A stretch of DNA of 64,000 bases from NCBI GenBank assembly GCA_034670405.1, contig JAXDDX010000167.1:672001-736000 (forward strand). The letters run 5' to 3'. How positions within the stretch are numbered: position 1 is the stretch's first letter; every line of letters starts with the position of its first letter. Source of the stretch: Hoplostethus atlanticus. Taxonomy: Eukaryota; Chordata; Actinopteri; Trachichthyiformes; Trachichthyidae. Of the stretch, positions 1-16,054 are shown piece by piece. Below the pieces are notes generated by a model, which worked only from the letters and a program-made list of their open reading frames with translations, ran no database searches and was not told where the DNA came from. The position numbers and the translations under genes are program-made.

Positions 1-429
1 GTTCCACTCCCTTTTCTCCCTGTGTGGGTGACAGAGTGACAGAGTCTGGTGCGTTGGAGGGGATATCTAAAGTCAAGAAGACATCTAACGGACGCGACCG
101 CCAGAGAGAGTCCACCTTGTGAACGTGAAGCTGCATCTTTTGGGAGGGACCCACTAAACATCCCCAAGCCAGCTGGTGTAAAGGGGTGTACACGGACCAA
201 AGCTCCCCACCCCAGTAACAGCTTTCCTTTGAAACTCTTTAAGTGGTTGCAGTGGTAGCGCCCACTGTCTGGCTATGCAAAAGAAAAATGAAAAAAAAAC
301 AAAAAAAACTTGGACACTCCATTTCCTGGAACACTTTCACCCACAGACGGTTTATTTCAGGAGGAGAGGGGCTCCTGATACGTGGACGGATGGGACAGAC
401 CAGGATAGAATGGGAGCTCTGATGTTCTT

Positions 430-486
<57 letters not shown>

Positions 487-2100
487 GATTTTAGAGAAGA
501 CTTGCTTTGGGTGTGTTTATATTTGCTATTTAAGTGGTACTTCTGCAAGCCTCCTAGCTGTACCTTTTTTGTGCGTGGTGTGAGTATACATGTGTGCTAT
601 TCGTATGAGAGAGAGAGATCTGTTTTCCCATCGAGTGGTCAAACAATAGCCCATACTCAGGTAATGGGCTAATCACTTGACTACAAGACTACAATCTAAC
701 ATGTTGTTTCCCCTTCTCACCATTCGGGGTCAGTAATGGCCGTTGGTCAATCTTTATCATACGAATTCATCACCACACACGTCTGTCGCTTTATTTCGTA
801 CAGATGTGACATATATTGAAATATATATATTTAAGATGTTGTATATTTCAATATATTTACTTGCATATTGGAATGTTATGTTTCAGTATTATGGTTTTGT
901 TTGAGAGGCATAAGAGTTCCTCCCAGTCTGTCACATGGACTGCTGCTGTAAGTTTTTGCGCTTTTCATGGTTGAGGTCATCTCTATGATTTCAGTTCACA
1001 AATATAAAGTCCAGTCCAGAGGGTGACCTGTGGACCTCTTAATGAATTAACACAATTTGCTGGATCAGTCTCTCAAACGACCAGACCAATGGAGTATCCC
1101 TTGGCTCTAGTGTGTTCATTGACCACTTTTCTTTTTCACCACGCTGTGCCAAGCTGGGCTGAAGAGAAGTGACCTAACTGATCATTTTGTCTGCTTTTGG
1201 TTTTACATTTTGCTGTTGATGTTAAGCTTATTTTATTCATTATTGATGATTTGTTGGTTATGAAAGGTCAGAAATGTGTGCAACGGGACAGATGGGGTAT
1301 TTGTAAATAAGGAAGACTGTTGATGTATGAGGGTGCCACATGACACTTTCATAAGAATTGCATAGAGGCTTTATAGACAAAGTTTCAGACAGTAACACAG
1401 ACACCCCTCTACAGGGATGGCAGATGTACACAGGGTTTGGAAACATAAGTTGTCTCAACTGGAAGAGCTCAGAGTCCACAGGCGGTTAGCCAGAGGACTT
1501 GATTTGAGACAGGTCTCACAGTGTTGTGCTTGCTACAGAGGGTGTTTGATATCTGTGAACTGTTAAAATAAATCTGGTGTTTTGAGAAGGTCTGAAATGG
1601 ATCTGTTATGCATGTGTCTTGAAGTAGTGTCTTTTCATTCAGTTGTGTTTAAGAGTGTGTGTGTGTGTGTGGAGGGGGCGGAGGGTGTCCATAACACATG
1701 CCATGTAGTGGATTTCTATATGTATATGCATCTATATTAACAACAGAGGACGCATGCTCCAGGGCCCAACCCACCCCATGCTATACCCCTGTCAGGCTCC
1801 ATTCTTCACATAGCCATACATGTACAAAACTGTCATTGCTCAAGATTACTTCTGTATCCGAGTTATGAATATGTGGCCACTTTCAAGCCCGTGCTACTTA
1901 CCCTTAACAGGCAGTGCACCATATCCCATCATAATTTAAAAATATGTTTATTTTTGTTTACAAACTTTGCAAACATACACCATATCATACAGCTGCATAC
2001 CAACAACAGTCAATCTCAAGAGCAATATTAACGTGGGGGTTCGGATGTGGGTTGGGGTGGATGGTGGAGTTTGGTCGCAGCCTCATGCCACACCCCCTGC
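1..2100. other. No recognised gene; possible 3' UTR of an upstream gene
   Basis: I find no open frame that resembles a known protein. The stretch holds a (TC)n tract at about 431-484, a short (TG)n tract near 1655 and an AATAAA at 1567-1572. That would fit the long 3' UTR of a + strand gene entering from the left, but nothing proves it. Confidence 0.3.
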
Positions 2101-2222
2101 TGCGAGTTGCTGACAGTCACTGCAGTCTGCAGTAAAACACCGGCGCCTACCACAGTGCACCAGACTGCAGTCTTTCCTGCGGTGTCTTTGCAGGTGGAAA
2201 GGACACATACGGGACCGGGACA

Positions 2223-5753
<3,531 letters not shown>

Positions 5754-7769
5754 CAGCAAGTCACCTTTTTGTCTTAACCACTCATTCCAGGTATATTAGG
5801 ATGGAATCGAAATAGAAAAGATACAGAGAGAGATGTGACGGCAAAGAAAGATGGAGATGTGAGGCAAACACACCGCTCTCTTCCTTGTGTGTATGACCTG
5901 CTGCCTCGCCTCGCCTCGCCTCGCCTCGCCGCCCATGTGTATTCCACCGCCTCTTCCTGTTGCCACCTAGTGTTTAACTACACGCTCTTTCACCGCTATG
6001 CGCCTGCAGCTCATAGTTTCAGCTAACACATAAAATAGGATGGCTATCCATTTTGTCATGCTAAGGGTATCATACGGCTGCTTCATAGAATTAAGTAAAA
6101 TCTAAGTATTAGTTAGATAGGATTTAGGATTATTGTGTTAATTGGCTCATCCAGCTAAACATCATTTTAACCCTAAAACTAAAGGAGCATTGCACCAGGA
6201 GTGAATTCAACTCTAGAAACAAACAGGTGGAATGGAAGTCTGTACATAATAGATTGGAGCGTTAGAAGGTATGTTGGGATTATATAGTATTAAAACAAGA
6301 GGACCGTCTATTCTCTTAATGTGTAATATCAACTCTTGTTGATGGGGTAGATGCCGTATGTAGTTTCCATCTATAGCTGCCTGTTTGTCCCTAGCTGTTC
6401 TTCAGGCTGTGTATCACCTTCTGTCTGTTTGGCCTCATGTCATGTTTATTTCATGCTACGTGGGGCAACATCATGTCAAACCTTAATCATGTGTTCAGTG
6501 TGTGACTTTCACTGGGATCCCTGGCGCAGCCCGAACCTCAAGTAGACATAAATATGGCTCTATAAAATTTGTGTTCCCCAAAATAGAAATTTCCAAATAT
6601 TTCTTTTTCCTCGATCCAATGGTTTTTACAACCCCATTTACACTCAAAAGTGCCTGTAATAGCATTATTCACTGTCTAAATATGTTTGATGCAACATTTT
6701 AATTTCTCTAGTTATTTATCAAGTGTATGTTGATAATTGTGATTAGTTATCGTGTGGCTAACAGAGCTTTAAGTTACTTTTTGATTGATTGATTTCACCA
6801 TCGGGCGCTAGGCAATAAAACCCTGCAATACATATTTTGGATATCTTTTAATCTTTTTTATTTTAACCCACACAAGAGATTATTTAAACAGACTAAAAAT
6901 ATTGTTTACCAAGTATTGAGAAGGTTTGCATTTTCTTAACCCAAAAGATTTCAGACAACTTAGTGACCCAACATTAGATTTTATTTTATAGAGACAGCTG
7001 TGCACTACGTCACACACATCAACTTATGCACACAGATTCAAACACACTGCCCTGAGCCCCTTTTGTATTGTTTCTATTAATTTATTCCCCCTGCAAATCA
7101 CCCAAATATCAAATGATTAAAAAATGTGTTGTCCCCTAAACCTCTCTATCCCATACCAATACCCACATTCTGTTGACCCTTTTTTACACATAGCAAAAAA
7201 CATGAGAGCCAATAGTTAATTATATCGTATATCAAGATAGACAATATAAAACTGATCCCTACTCTTAGTGGAGGTCTGCTAAGATATCATGTGGCCTATG
7301 TCCAGTCTAGATGCACAGTATGTGGTAGGATTGCCCCAAAGATCCCAAAGAACCATGCCTGATTGACCAACGCTACACCGATTAGATCAGTTAATAATAG
7401 AGATTCTCTATCTATGTGTTTGTGAGCTACATGTTCTGAGGAAGGTGAAATAAAATACTAACAAAGCTTTTTTTGGGCTCATTGTGTGACTTTGGACTGG
7501 ATTAACCAAGACGCAAACTTTTTTCAGATGTTGAGCCCTTTCCTTAAAATGATATCTCTATTAAACTAAACTTTCTTAACTCTCTTGTTATGTGTCAAGT
7601 TATCCACTTGATGGCCAAACACAGGACGTTAACAATGAAGTGGAAAAAGCATAATGAGACAAAGATGCAAAAGTCAGACAATCGTTTCCAGTGAAGGTTC
7701 GATATTATTTGCTAAAAGATCAACATTGGTTGTTGTCTATCTAAATTGGTGAAGAGTTGTAGATGAGTG
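5754..7769 (+). other. SOUL gene 3' UTR and intergenic sequence
   Basis: No coding potential was recognised. Candidate poly(A) signals AATAAA lie at 6814-6819 and 7449-7454 on the + strand; the first would give a 3' UTR of about 1.07 kb. A run of four or five CTCGC units sits near 5905-5930. The keratin gene on the opposite strand ends at 7770, so the two genes converge here. Confidence 0.45.
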
Positions 7770-10700
7770 TTAAGGTGCCACTGTGTTGAAGAGTGAGTTC
7801 ATTGGCATCTTAACCATCTCACCAGTGGACACAGTGCCTAGAGGACAGAGACAGGAAGAAGAGCAGACGCACATAAGACACACAAAAAAGATGAATGAGG
7901 TTTTTTGCTGTGTGACAAAAATATATTTGTGAATTGCAAAACATTCTTGCACTTACAGAATTAGCAGGATTGGATAAAATGTTTTGTAATCTAAGATGCT
8001 TGGCCATTATTATGACTCACCAGCAGAGCTACATTATGGGGACTACACTGCCGTGGATCCATCTCCTGACGACATCACGACACCTTCTAAGAACACCATA
8101 GCATCACCTGATGATGTAATGGCACCTCCTGATGACGTCAGGGCACCACCAGAGCCAGCAGATGAGGAGCTGATCTCAGAGCCACTACACTGCATTGATG
8201 TAGAAGCTCCCCCTGCCTCTTCAGCTGACATCATCATGCCTCCACTTGACATGGCGTCACCAGAGCTAGCAGGTGGGTAGATGAACTCAGCACTACTAGG
8301 CTGCACTGACATGGATCCATCTCCTGATGACTTCACGACACCTTCTAAGGACACCATAGCATCACCTGATGATATAATGGCACCACCAGAGCTAGCAGAT
8401 GAGGAGATGAACTCAGAGCCACTAGGCTGCACTGACATGGATCCATCTCCTGAAGACATCATGGGCCCACCAGACACCGTAGCCCCTCCTGATGTCATCA
8501 AAAAGCCACTTGAAGGCATCATAGCTCCCCCAGAACTGGTGGAAGAGGAGCTGATATCTGTGGTGCTTGATGTACCATCCTCCATCAGGCCCTCAGCAGC
8601 ACCTGTTGCACCTCCTGATGTCATCACGGCTTCCCCAGAGCTGCTAATCTCTGTACAACTGGATTTCATCATCATGCCTCCTTCCATCATGGCTGCTTCT
8701 GCTGGAGAAAAATCAGGCCATCATTATCCACTTATAACCTTATACATTTACTCAGGCCGTCAACCAAAAATATTTAACGAAGATCAATGTAATCCAGAGT
8801 TAACGGAGAACAACTCTACACTGCACTTGCCTGAAAGGATAATTTCTGATTTTAGTCTGATATTGAATTGGTACTTTGGTGTAAGAATAGTCTACAAACC
8901 AAGTGAAGTTCTCTTGTAACACAAATAAGAGAAAAATTCAGCCACCACTAAAGTCATAGGGGTAACCATGACATGTTTAATAATTCACCTTGAATCGATG
9001 CTTCCGGATGATTTGGAAAACACTACAGTTACCCCCATGACTCCCAATTATTTAGCATTTATTGTTACTAAGTTTTTGCCAATGTTTTTCAGTTTGGCCT
9101 CGTTCTTCGACTACTCTCAGGTCAATGAACCGTCTGAATATCACACAGAATCCTTCCATTTGGAAACCAACACAACAACACAATCAGAAAGAAAAACACA
9201 CAGTAAAGATGAGCCACAAATGGAGGTCATTGAGGACCCTGAAATATACTAAAATACTGCCCCGCTAGTCCCAGAGTTTTTGTTTGTGGTTAATGTTTTA
9301 TCTTTTTATTATTTTACTTGACATTACTTCAGGGTTTGTATGCATCAGTAACAATTTGAACCAATCGGTCACACCTGTAGCACAATCCGATGCCTCCAAT
9401 GTTGCACCAGCAGATCCTCCTGAGCCAGCTGTACTGCCAGCATTGCTGCCTGAGGGTTCTGTTGCAGTGGACGCGATAACCATAGACCCTCCCTCTGATT
9501 TTATCATGGCAGAGCCTCCGCCAGACATCGTACCTCCAGATGACACCATTACGGCTTCAGCACCTCCACCCGATGGCATTATGGCTGCTCCGTCAGAGGA
9601 GGAGGAAGAGGAGCACTTTGTGATGTTGGTTACCATTCCTCCTTCGATCGTCGTGGTGGTGGTGACTGTCTTGCTGTTCATGACAACCATGGATCCATCA
9701 CTGGTCATCACTGAGTCTTCTGATGATACTATTGCTGCATCAGCTGCCCCAGCTGCACCAACGGCACCAGCAGCATCACCAGAGCTGCTGGTGCTGGTCA
9801 CCGTCTTGCTGGTTTCGAAGACGGTGGATCTTCCCCCTGGTGATGTTATGGCACTTCCTGATGACAACATTGCAGCTCCACCACCGGAGCTGGTGGTTGA
9901 GGATGAGGAGGTGATAGAGCTGGACATGGTCATCATGGGCCCCTCAGCACGAGCTGTGGACAATATTGCAGCTCCTCTGGCACCACTTGCTGACATCATG
10001 GCTGCCCCACTAGAGCTAGTGAATGAGGTGGAGGCTTTTCTAGATGTCATCATCAACGAGGCTCCTCTTGTTCCCCCTGCAGCCATCATGCCTGCTCCAA
10101 CAATGCTGGCCCCCTCTAGCAGCTTCCTGTAGGTGCTGATCTCCATCTCAAGACGGCTCTTGATGTCCAGCAACCTCTGGTACTCCTGGCTCTGTTGAGT
10201 GACACCCTGGCAGACTGAGGACAAATCTCCCTCCAGACCAGCCACCAGGCCTCTCATGCCCATAAGGCGTTGCTGGTACTGGGCCTCCACTTCTGCAAGC
10301 CTGGCCTTCAGGTTCACATTCTGGAGAAGAACAACAAGAGAGAGGATACATAGAATGAGAAAGTAAAAAACTTTATTGTGTGTGTGTGCATGTGTGTGTT
10401 TCATTTTGTGGTACACTTCACCCCCATGAAGAGAACTTCCATCTCCATCTGTAGTCCGAGGGAACGTTTGCGTCCATCTCTGGCTTCTTGTGTCTCACTG
10501 ACCATTGTCTCAGTTAGCTGGGTTGACGCTACCTGTTTCACCTCCAGCTGAGACATACAGACACATATGGACACAAGCACAAATTCATTGTCATAGTTAA
10601 ATCTGGCATATGGAATATATTTGTGTGTGAGTACACGTGATTACAACTGACCTGTTTCATGTACAAGCCCTCGGCCTGGCGTCTGTTGTGGTCCACAGCA

Positions 10701-12601
10701 GCCTCGTACTCTGCTCTGATGTCGGCCAGAACCTGGGACAGATGGATGCTCTCGGCTGCTTGCACGTTCACGTTGATGTTACCCATCAGATTTCCACGTA
10801 CGGACAGCAGCTCCTGTTGAAGCAGCAGGGATTGAGGGGAGATGAGGTGGAGGAAAAGTGGTGGAAAAAACAAGTTGACATGTACTCTTGTGTGATGGTG
10901 ATACTTGAAATAAAACCTGCAACAAGCAGGTGCTATAGAAGAAAAGGAATAGCACAAAGGCCAGGCAAATGGACAGACGGGGATAGGAAGGTGTATAGAA
11001 ATATAGAAAATAGGCTAAATGAAGGCTAATAGTGATGTGATTAATAACAAACACAGAGACCAAAGCAGTTTTGACTGTATGGATGAAGTGTTTGCTGCAA
11101 CAGGAGAGAGAAGAGAGAGAGGAAATGACGATGTGTGACAGAAAGATAACTTGTCTGTATCCATGATAAGAATGCGATTATAAACATGGAGAGATTTTGT
11201 AGTTTGACACCTGCTGGTGATTTTTCTTCATCGCCGTGTACTCATCTATCAGAGACTGCAAATCCTGCACCATCGCCTGACTGGCCAGATCATAGTCTCG
11301 TTGCAAAGCCCGGAGTCCTGCGATGTCTCCCTCGAGAGTCTGGCGTATTGACACTTCCATCTCCCACCTATCGGCAAACGCAAACTTGTGATTTACAGTC
11401 CAGCATTGCAAAAAGTTGGTTTATGTGAGTGGTTTTGTTTAATGAAAAAACACAATTGACTGTTTTTAAATCAGACAGGGTAAGCACATAGAAGTGATCA
11501 AACACTAAAAAGTCCACATTACACATTAATAAAACTTTTTCCACAACTTATACAATGATGTGAGGAAATAGTTCAGGAAGATGTTTTGGGTAAAGACGCT
11601 TCATAAAACATACTTCTGTCTGAAGTCGTCCGCTGCCAGTTTGGCGTTGTCAATCTCCAGAGAAACGCATGCGTGCTGGATAATGACAGCCAGCATCTGT
11701 AGAGAGAAAAGGATTGTGTTGTGTTTAGCCTTTAGTTGTGTGATTTTATATTTATGTTGCTTAACTTTGAAGCTGCCAGGTTACAATCAGGTTACACATG
11801 GGGAGCGAAGTGGTTAATACAGCAACTAATGCATGAATCAATGAATTAATGCATGCACTGTCAGGATGTCACGAAGCTCGACAATGACAAATGAAGGAGT
11901 CATACCATTAGTTAATGGTAGTGAATTATTGTACCTTTGCTTTAATGAACCTTCATTACTTCATTAATTAAGTCATGTTGATGAATGCAGTATTAATTCG
12001 TGCTTATTTGTGACCCTCGTTATAAAGTGTTACAGAAATGGTTTTATTAGCTTAGGAAGAATAAACCATATTTGACCCTACCTGCTGCTTCAGCGGTTTG
12101 AGCTGTGCGTCAAACTTGGCGAAGTCGTGTGGAACGACTTTGTTGAAAGTGAGGCTCCTCAGCTTCTCCTCCAGCGCACGGTTGGCGGCCTCCAGCATCC
12201 GCACCTTCTCCAGGTAGGCAGCGAGGCGGTCGTTCAAGGACCGCATCTGCATTTTCTCGTTCCCCACAACGCAGAGAGACGTATCGCCGACTACACCAGC
12301 GCTCAGACAAGCAGCAGATCCCCGTCCTCCAGCGCCACCTCCTCTGCTGCGCAATCCCCCGAACCCAAACTGTACACCTCCACCCCCCAAACCCGCCTCG
12401 GTTTCCCATTCCGCTACCCATGGAGCTCACCGGGACGAACATGCCCCTGAACCCTCCTCCTCCACTCCTCATCCCGAAGCCTTTCCCGAACCCAATCCCC
12501 GCCGACCCCACCAGGGACCCCCCGGAGAAGGAGGCCTCTCTGCGGCTCCCCAACCCGGAGAAGGAGTTGGCTGAGAACCGTTGTTTACCGGTCAGAGTCA
12601 T
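7770..12601 (-). CDS. Type I keratin-like intermediate filament protein, repeat-tailed
   Basis: Exons on the minus strand are 12601-12082, 11696-11614, 11367-11211, 10813-10652, 10547-10422, 10320-9375, 8701-8021 and 7837-7770. The sizes of exons 2 to 5 (83, 157, 162, 126 nt) are those of type I keratin genes. The rod begins [20 protein letters not shown] and ends with the helix-termination motif [20 protein letters not shown]; coil 1B has [20 protein letters not shown]. The head is Gly/Ser-rich. The tail, usually short, here runs over 400 residues of Ser/Gly/Met/Ala repeats in exons 6 and 7. Two lesions occur: the head and rod frames are offset by one base at a C6 run (12383-12388), and exon 7 has an in-frame TAG at 8043-8045. 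Skipping exon 7 keeps frame and gives a C-terminus ending LFNTVAP. Such proteins build cytoskeletal filaments with a type II partner. A fish thread-keratin-like identity is possible but unproven. Confidence 0.85.
8021..8701 (-). repeat. Tandem-repeat cassette exon in the keratin tail
   Basis: This exon is 681 nt (227 codons) with the same phase at both ends. It is built of degenerate units of about 126-129 nt. The shared GGATCC anchor is at 8055, 8313 and 8439, with a decayed unit between the first two. Each unit encodes about 42 residues of the type [20 protein letters not shown]. The terminal unit carries TAG where the others have CAG (Gln). Confidence 0.85.
9375..10100 (-). repeat. Ser/Gly/Met-rich low-complexity keratin tail in exon 6
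   Basis: After the end of the rod the reading frame continues for about 240 codons of irregular SSGGAMM- and SSSGDAA-like repeats with runs of Thr (TVTTTTT) and Ser. In standard type I keratins exon 6 is about 221 nt; here it is 946 nt, so the tail extends the rod exon in frame. Confidence 0.8.
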
Positions 12602-12720
12602 CACTGTTGACACAACTGCCAGGCTGACTGAGAGAAAGACACCTTCTGACTTCTGTGGCCACACCGCAGTTAGGGACCGGCACGTGTGAGGCTATCCTAT
12701 GGTGCGTAAAGAGCTGGGGA

Positions 12721-12727
12721 TATATAA
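12721..12727 (-). promoter_or_regulatory. TATA box of the keratin gene
   Basis: The sequence reads TTATATA on the minus strand, about 120 nt upstream of the preferred ATG at 12601. Transcription would start near 12690. An in-frame ATG at 12664 would then have only a very short leader, which is one reason I prefer 12601 ([10 protein letters not shown]). No coding sequence was recognised between here and 15.0 kb. Confidence 0.6.
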
Positions 12728-12829
12728 GGGGTGCGCTCGGTTTCCACGCCTTTGTCAAGATGTATGAACCCACCTCCCTCACGCACTGACTCACACTCCC
12801 TCGGGCGTTTGTTCCGTATGGGAGGCCGA

Positions 12830-15026
12830 CAGTGAAGACAGTGAAGTGCCAAAGGGAAGGGCTCGGTAAACCACAACTATTTTTACTTTACCATTACATC
12901 ACAGTCAGGGGAACACGAATAAAGTCCTTTTTTACTCTAAAGGTACATTCATTTGATTTAGCACTTCGCCCCAGAGATAGCTGAAACTAGGACTGATTGA
13001 ATTGTGCCAACTTCCATGCACAAGGTGATAAAGCCCTCAGAATAATATAAGATAGGATAGGATAAGACAACCGAGAACTTAATTGCTCCCATGGTCAGCC
13101 AGATGCTCACCTCCTACCGCGGAGAGCAGCACCACATTACAAAAGTATCCATCCCCATAAATTATTTAATCTAGTTTTTCTTAAAACAAGCGGGGGGAAA
13201 TTAGATTTATTTCCATGTTTCCAATCCAAATCTAATTTTGTTGTTTGTTTTGTTAATATTAGTGGAGTGATCTGCCTTACAGTTGAAATTCCTGAAACAA
13301 GTGATATTGCATTGAAAACAAGAAAATGATCTCACCCCACTGGTTTTTCACCTTTTTCAGATTTTAAGACTGAATATGGGACTAAATGACTTGGCTAACA
13401 TGAATGGGTTTTGCATTGCAGTTCTTTCTTTTCATCATTTTGAAGAGTGTGATCGAAATCCACTGAAGTGGAAAAAAAAAAAGCTTTAAGCTTGATGAAG
13501 ATGAAGATGGAGTTGGGGGTGTTAACGCCTGTTTAAGTAGAGTTCGTTTGTTTTGTTGTCACCTGTCGCCCAAGGGGGTTCATCATCGAAATATATGTCT
13601 TATCCAGGTTGCATGAGAGACGGGTTAGGGTACATGGGAACACTTCACACTATTGGTAATAAAACTGTTAAAGCTGAGAACCTGAGCTTTGACATTTTAG
13701 GATCAACACTGGGATTTTACAGTTCTTTGCAGAAGTCTCAGGCACCCTAGATTGTTTAAATCTAAATTTGGTCTTAGATGTGTATTTTTTTTGTTTGCTC
13801 TTTATAGTACATTTTATGATATTTAGAAACTTTTCATTAAATTATCTTTTGAAAGCATCTTCGCTCTCAAATTTTTTTCTTTTTTTTTTTTTTACATGTG
13901 ACTTTTGTACAGTACGGTATGTATCAGGAAAATGCCAATGTCAGCAATGTCAGTTTATAGGTACGACACCACCCTGCAGCAGTCTATCACTACTAATTAT
14001 ATGTGCAGTCTTGAAGTTTTATATTTGTAACCAGTACAATGAGAAATGCTGCAGACTTAGATGATCCTGATAAGGTTTCTGTCTCACGGGAGCCTTATGC
14101 AACAAGATAAACCCCCCAAGCTATGGTTGGTATCTCATTACCGAAATTATGAAACGTTCCCAAGATCTGATTAGTCAGCATGAGAAACAGGTCAGCAGGG
14201 TGGAGGAAACCAGGAGAGAATTGTGAGCGGTAGAGAGCGTTAGTAAGAATAAGACGGATAGATAGAGAGAGAAATCAGTCAGTCAAGTTTAATCCAGTTT
14301 GTCATTTCACACATGAAAGCTGATTTGAAACACACCCATTTTATTTTGCCTGCTGTACCATGAGGGCCACAGCCCAGTTGCCTTAATTTTAGCATGGCGT
14401 GATGCCATCCTCAATTCACTATCATTTAAATGTACAAAAGTTGATTCAATGGCATCCGATGCTCAAATAGCCACTACCCACATAGTCCCTCATCAAACAA
14501 CACGGTGATATAGTGAGATAAGCTTTTACCACATAAATAACCATCTGTCTCAGACAGTCACAGATATATGTACACATCTTTGACTCACTCCTGAAAAAAC
14601 AAAGCTATTTTGTACTCTCATCTATTCACAGAACACTGCTTCACATGGGTATGGCTATCTTTCATTTTGAAAAACAAATGTGCTTTGATCCATCTACGGA
14701 CAGTTGTTTGTAGAGTTAAACTTGAAAACTGTACAAAATAAAAGTCCTGCCAGTCACTCTGACACGAGAAGGCATTTACAGGTTTGTTTTCTCTGTTGTT
14801 TGGCTAAAGGTATAAAACAGATACACTCGTATTTGACAAAGTCTTCAGTCCACGACGGTCATGTGAAGAATCAGTAGCTTTTGAAACAGATAGTATTCTT
14901 ATGTCTTATGAGAGTCAGTGTTTCTCAATAAACACACCTTATTGTGGAAAGTCTAAATTTCTTCTCACAGAAAAAAAAAAAATTTTCATCCTCTATTTCA
15001 AACAATGAAATCATAAATAAGCAAAC
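12830..15026. other. Intergenic between keratin promoter and camsap3 3' end
   Basis: No gene was recognised. The stretch is AT-rich, with several poly-A and poly-T runs (for example 13873-13894) and no clear transposon termini that I can define. Confidence 0.4.
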
Positions 15027-15032
15027 TTTATT
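15027..15032 (-). terminator. Candidate poly(A) signal of camsap3
   Basis: TTTATT on the + strand is AATAAA on the minus strand, about 290 nt past the camsap3 stop codon at 15324-15326. It is the nearest canonical signal. Confidence 0.5.
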
Positions 15033-15323
15033 ACAGTTATAATAACTGTTGTCTGTGAAATTATTTCAACATTTTACAAAATGCTCCTCTTGACATGAAT
15101 ATGTCTCAGTGCTCTTTTTTAGGGAGGAAGATTGTGGTGTACCATTTTCATGCACATGAAAGGGAGTACAAATAACTCCTCCAATAGTATTTCTAGTAAA
15201 ATCCAAGGGCAAGAGAGGTAAGGTGAGTGTGTACACAGACATGCACACATGCATATGCTCATCTGTGTGCATATGAGTAAATCGTTTGCACGTTTTCATG
15301 TGTGACTGCAGATTTCACCATAA

Positions 15324-16023
15324 TTACTTTGGGATTACAGCCTTCTTAGTGATGCTCGCTCTCCTGCCGCCGCCGCCGCCGCCGCCGCCGCCTCCTCCTC
15401 CTCCTCCTCCTCCTCCTCCTCCTCCTCCTCCTCCTCCTCCTCCTCCTCCTTGCCAAAGGTGGCCAGGGATGGTGAAGGCATCCACACTCATGCCCATGGT
15501 TTTAGAGGGGATGGCGCTGAACTGCTTCCTGTCTGAACTATATTTGAAGATGGATTCCACCTGGGTGGAGCTTATTGTCCGCGGGCCCACGCCAGCCAAT
15601 CGTACGAGCTCCTGGGAGTCCGGGCTCATCGTGTACACGCCTCGGAACTGGCAGCTGGCATCACGTAAGAGGATGAGGAAGTGGTTGGCGGGACTCTTCT
15701 CCATCTCCTGAGGTTGGAAGGAGTAAGAGATTCATCTTCAATGTTTTAGTTTGCATCTGCTGTGTGACATTCAAACATGCAAACAGGCAGCCTAGTGCTC
15801 AAATAACAGAATTCACACTTGTGTCATGAATTTAACCAAGAAGGTATTGAAGTGGGTGCTAGTGTACAGAAACTGAATCCTCTACCTCAACGATCTTGTT
15901 TTTTTGAGTCTCGTTGACCTTGCCAGCCAGACAGCAGCGAGACAGAGCATTGTGAATCATGAATTTGTTGGACTTGAAGCTTGGCTCCTTGAAGAGCTTT
16001 GGACCTGCAAATACAAACACAGG

Positions 16024-16054
<31 letters not shown>

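Noticed and set aside
7996-8919. Two long + strand frames rich in Pro, Asp and Ala opposite the keratin tail (also 9284-10132)
   Set aside because: They are antisense shadows of the repetitive keratin tail exons. The minus-strand frames carry the splice-consistent keratin.
9298-9374. Extension of keratin exon 6 to a stop at 9298 (ending SSKIIKR)
   Set aside because: Possible as intron retention, but the CAG|GTGTGA donor at 9374 joins in phase to both exon 7 and exon 8, which continue keratin-tail sequence or end cleanly.
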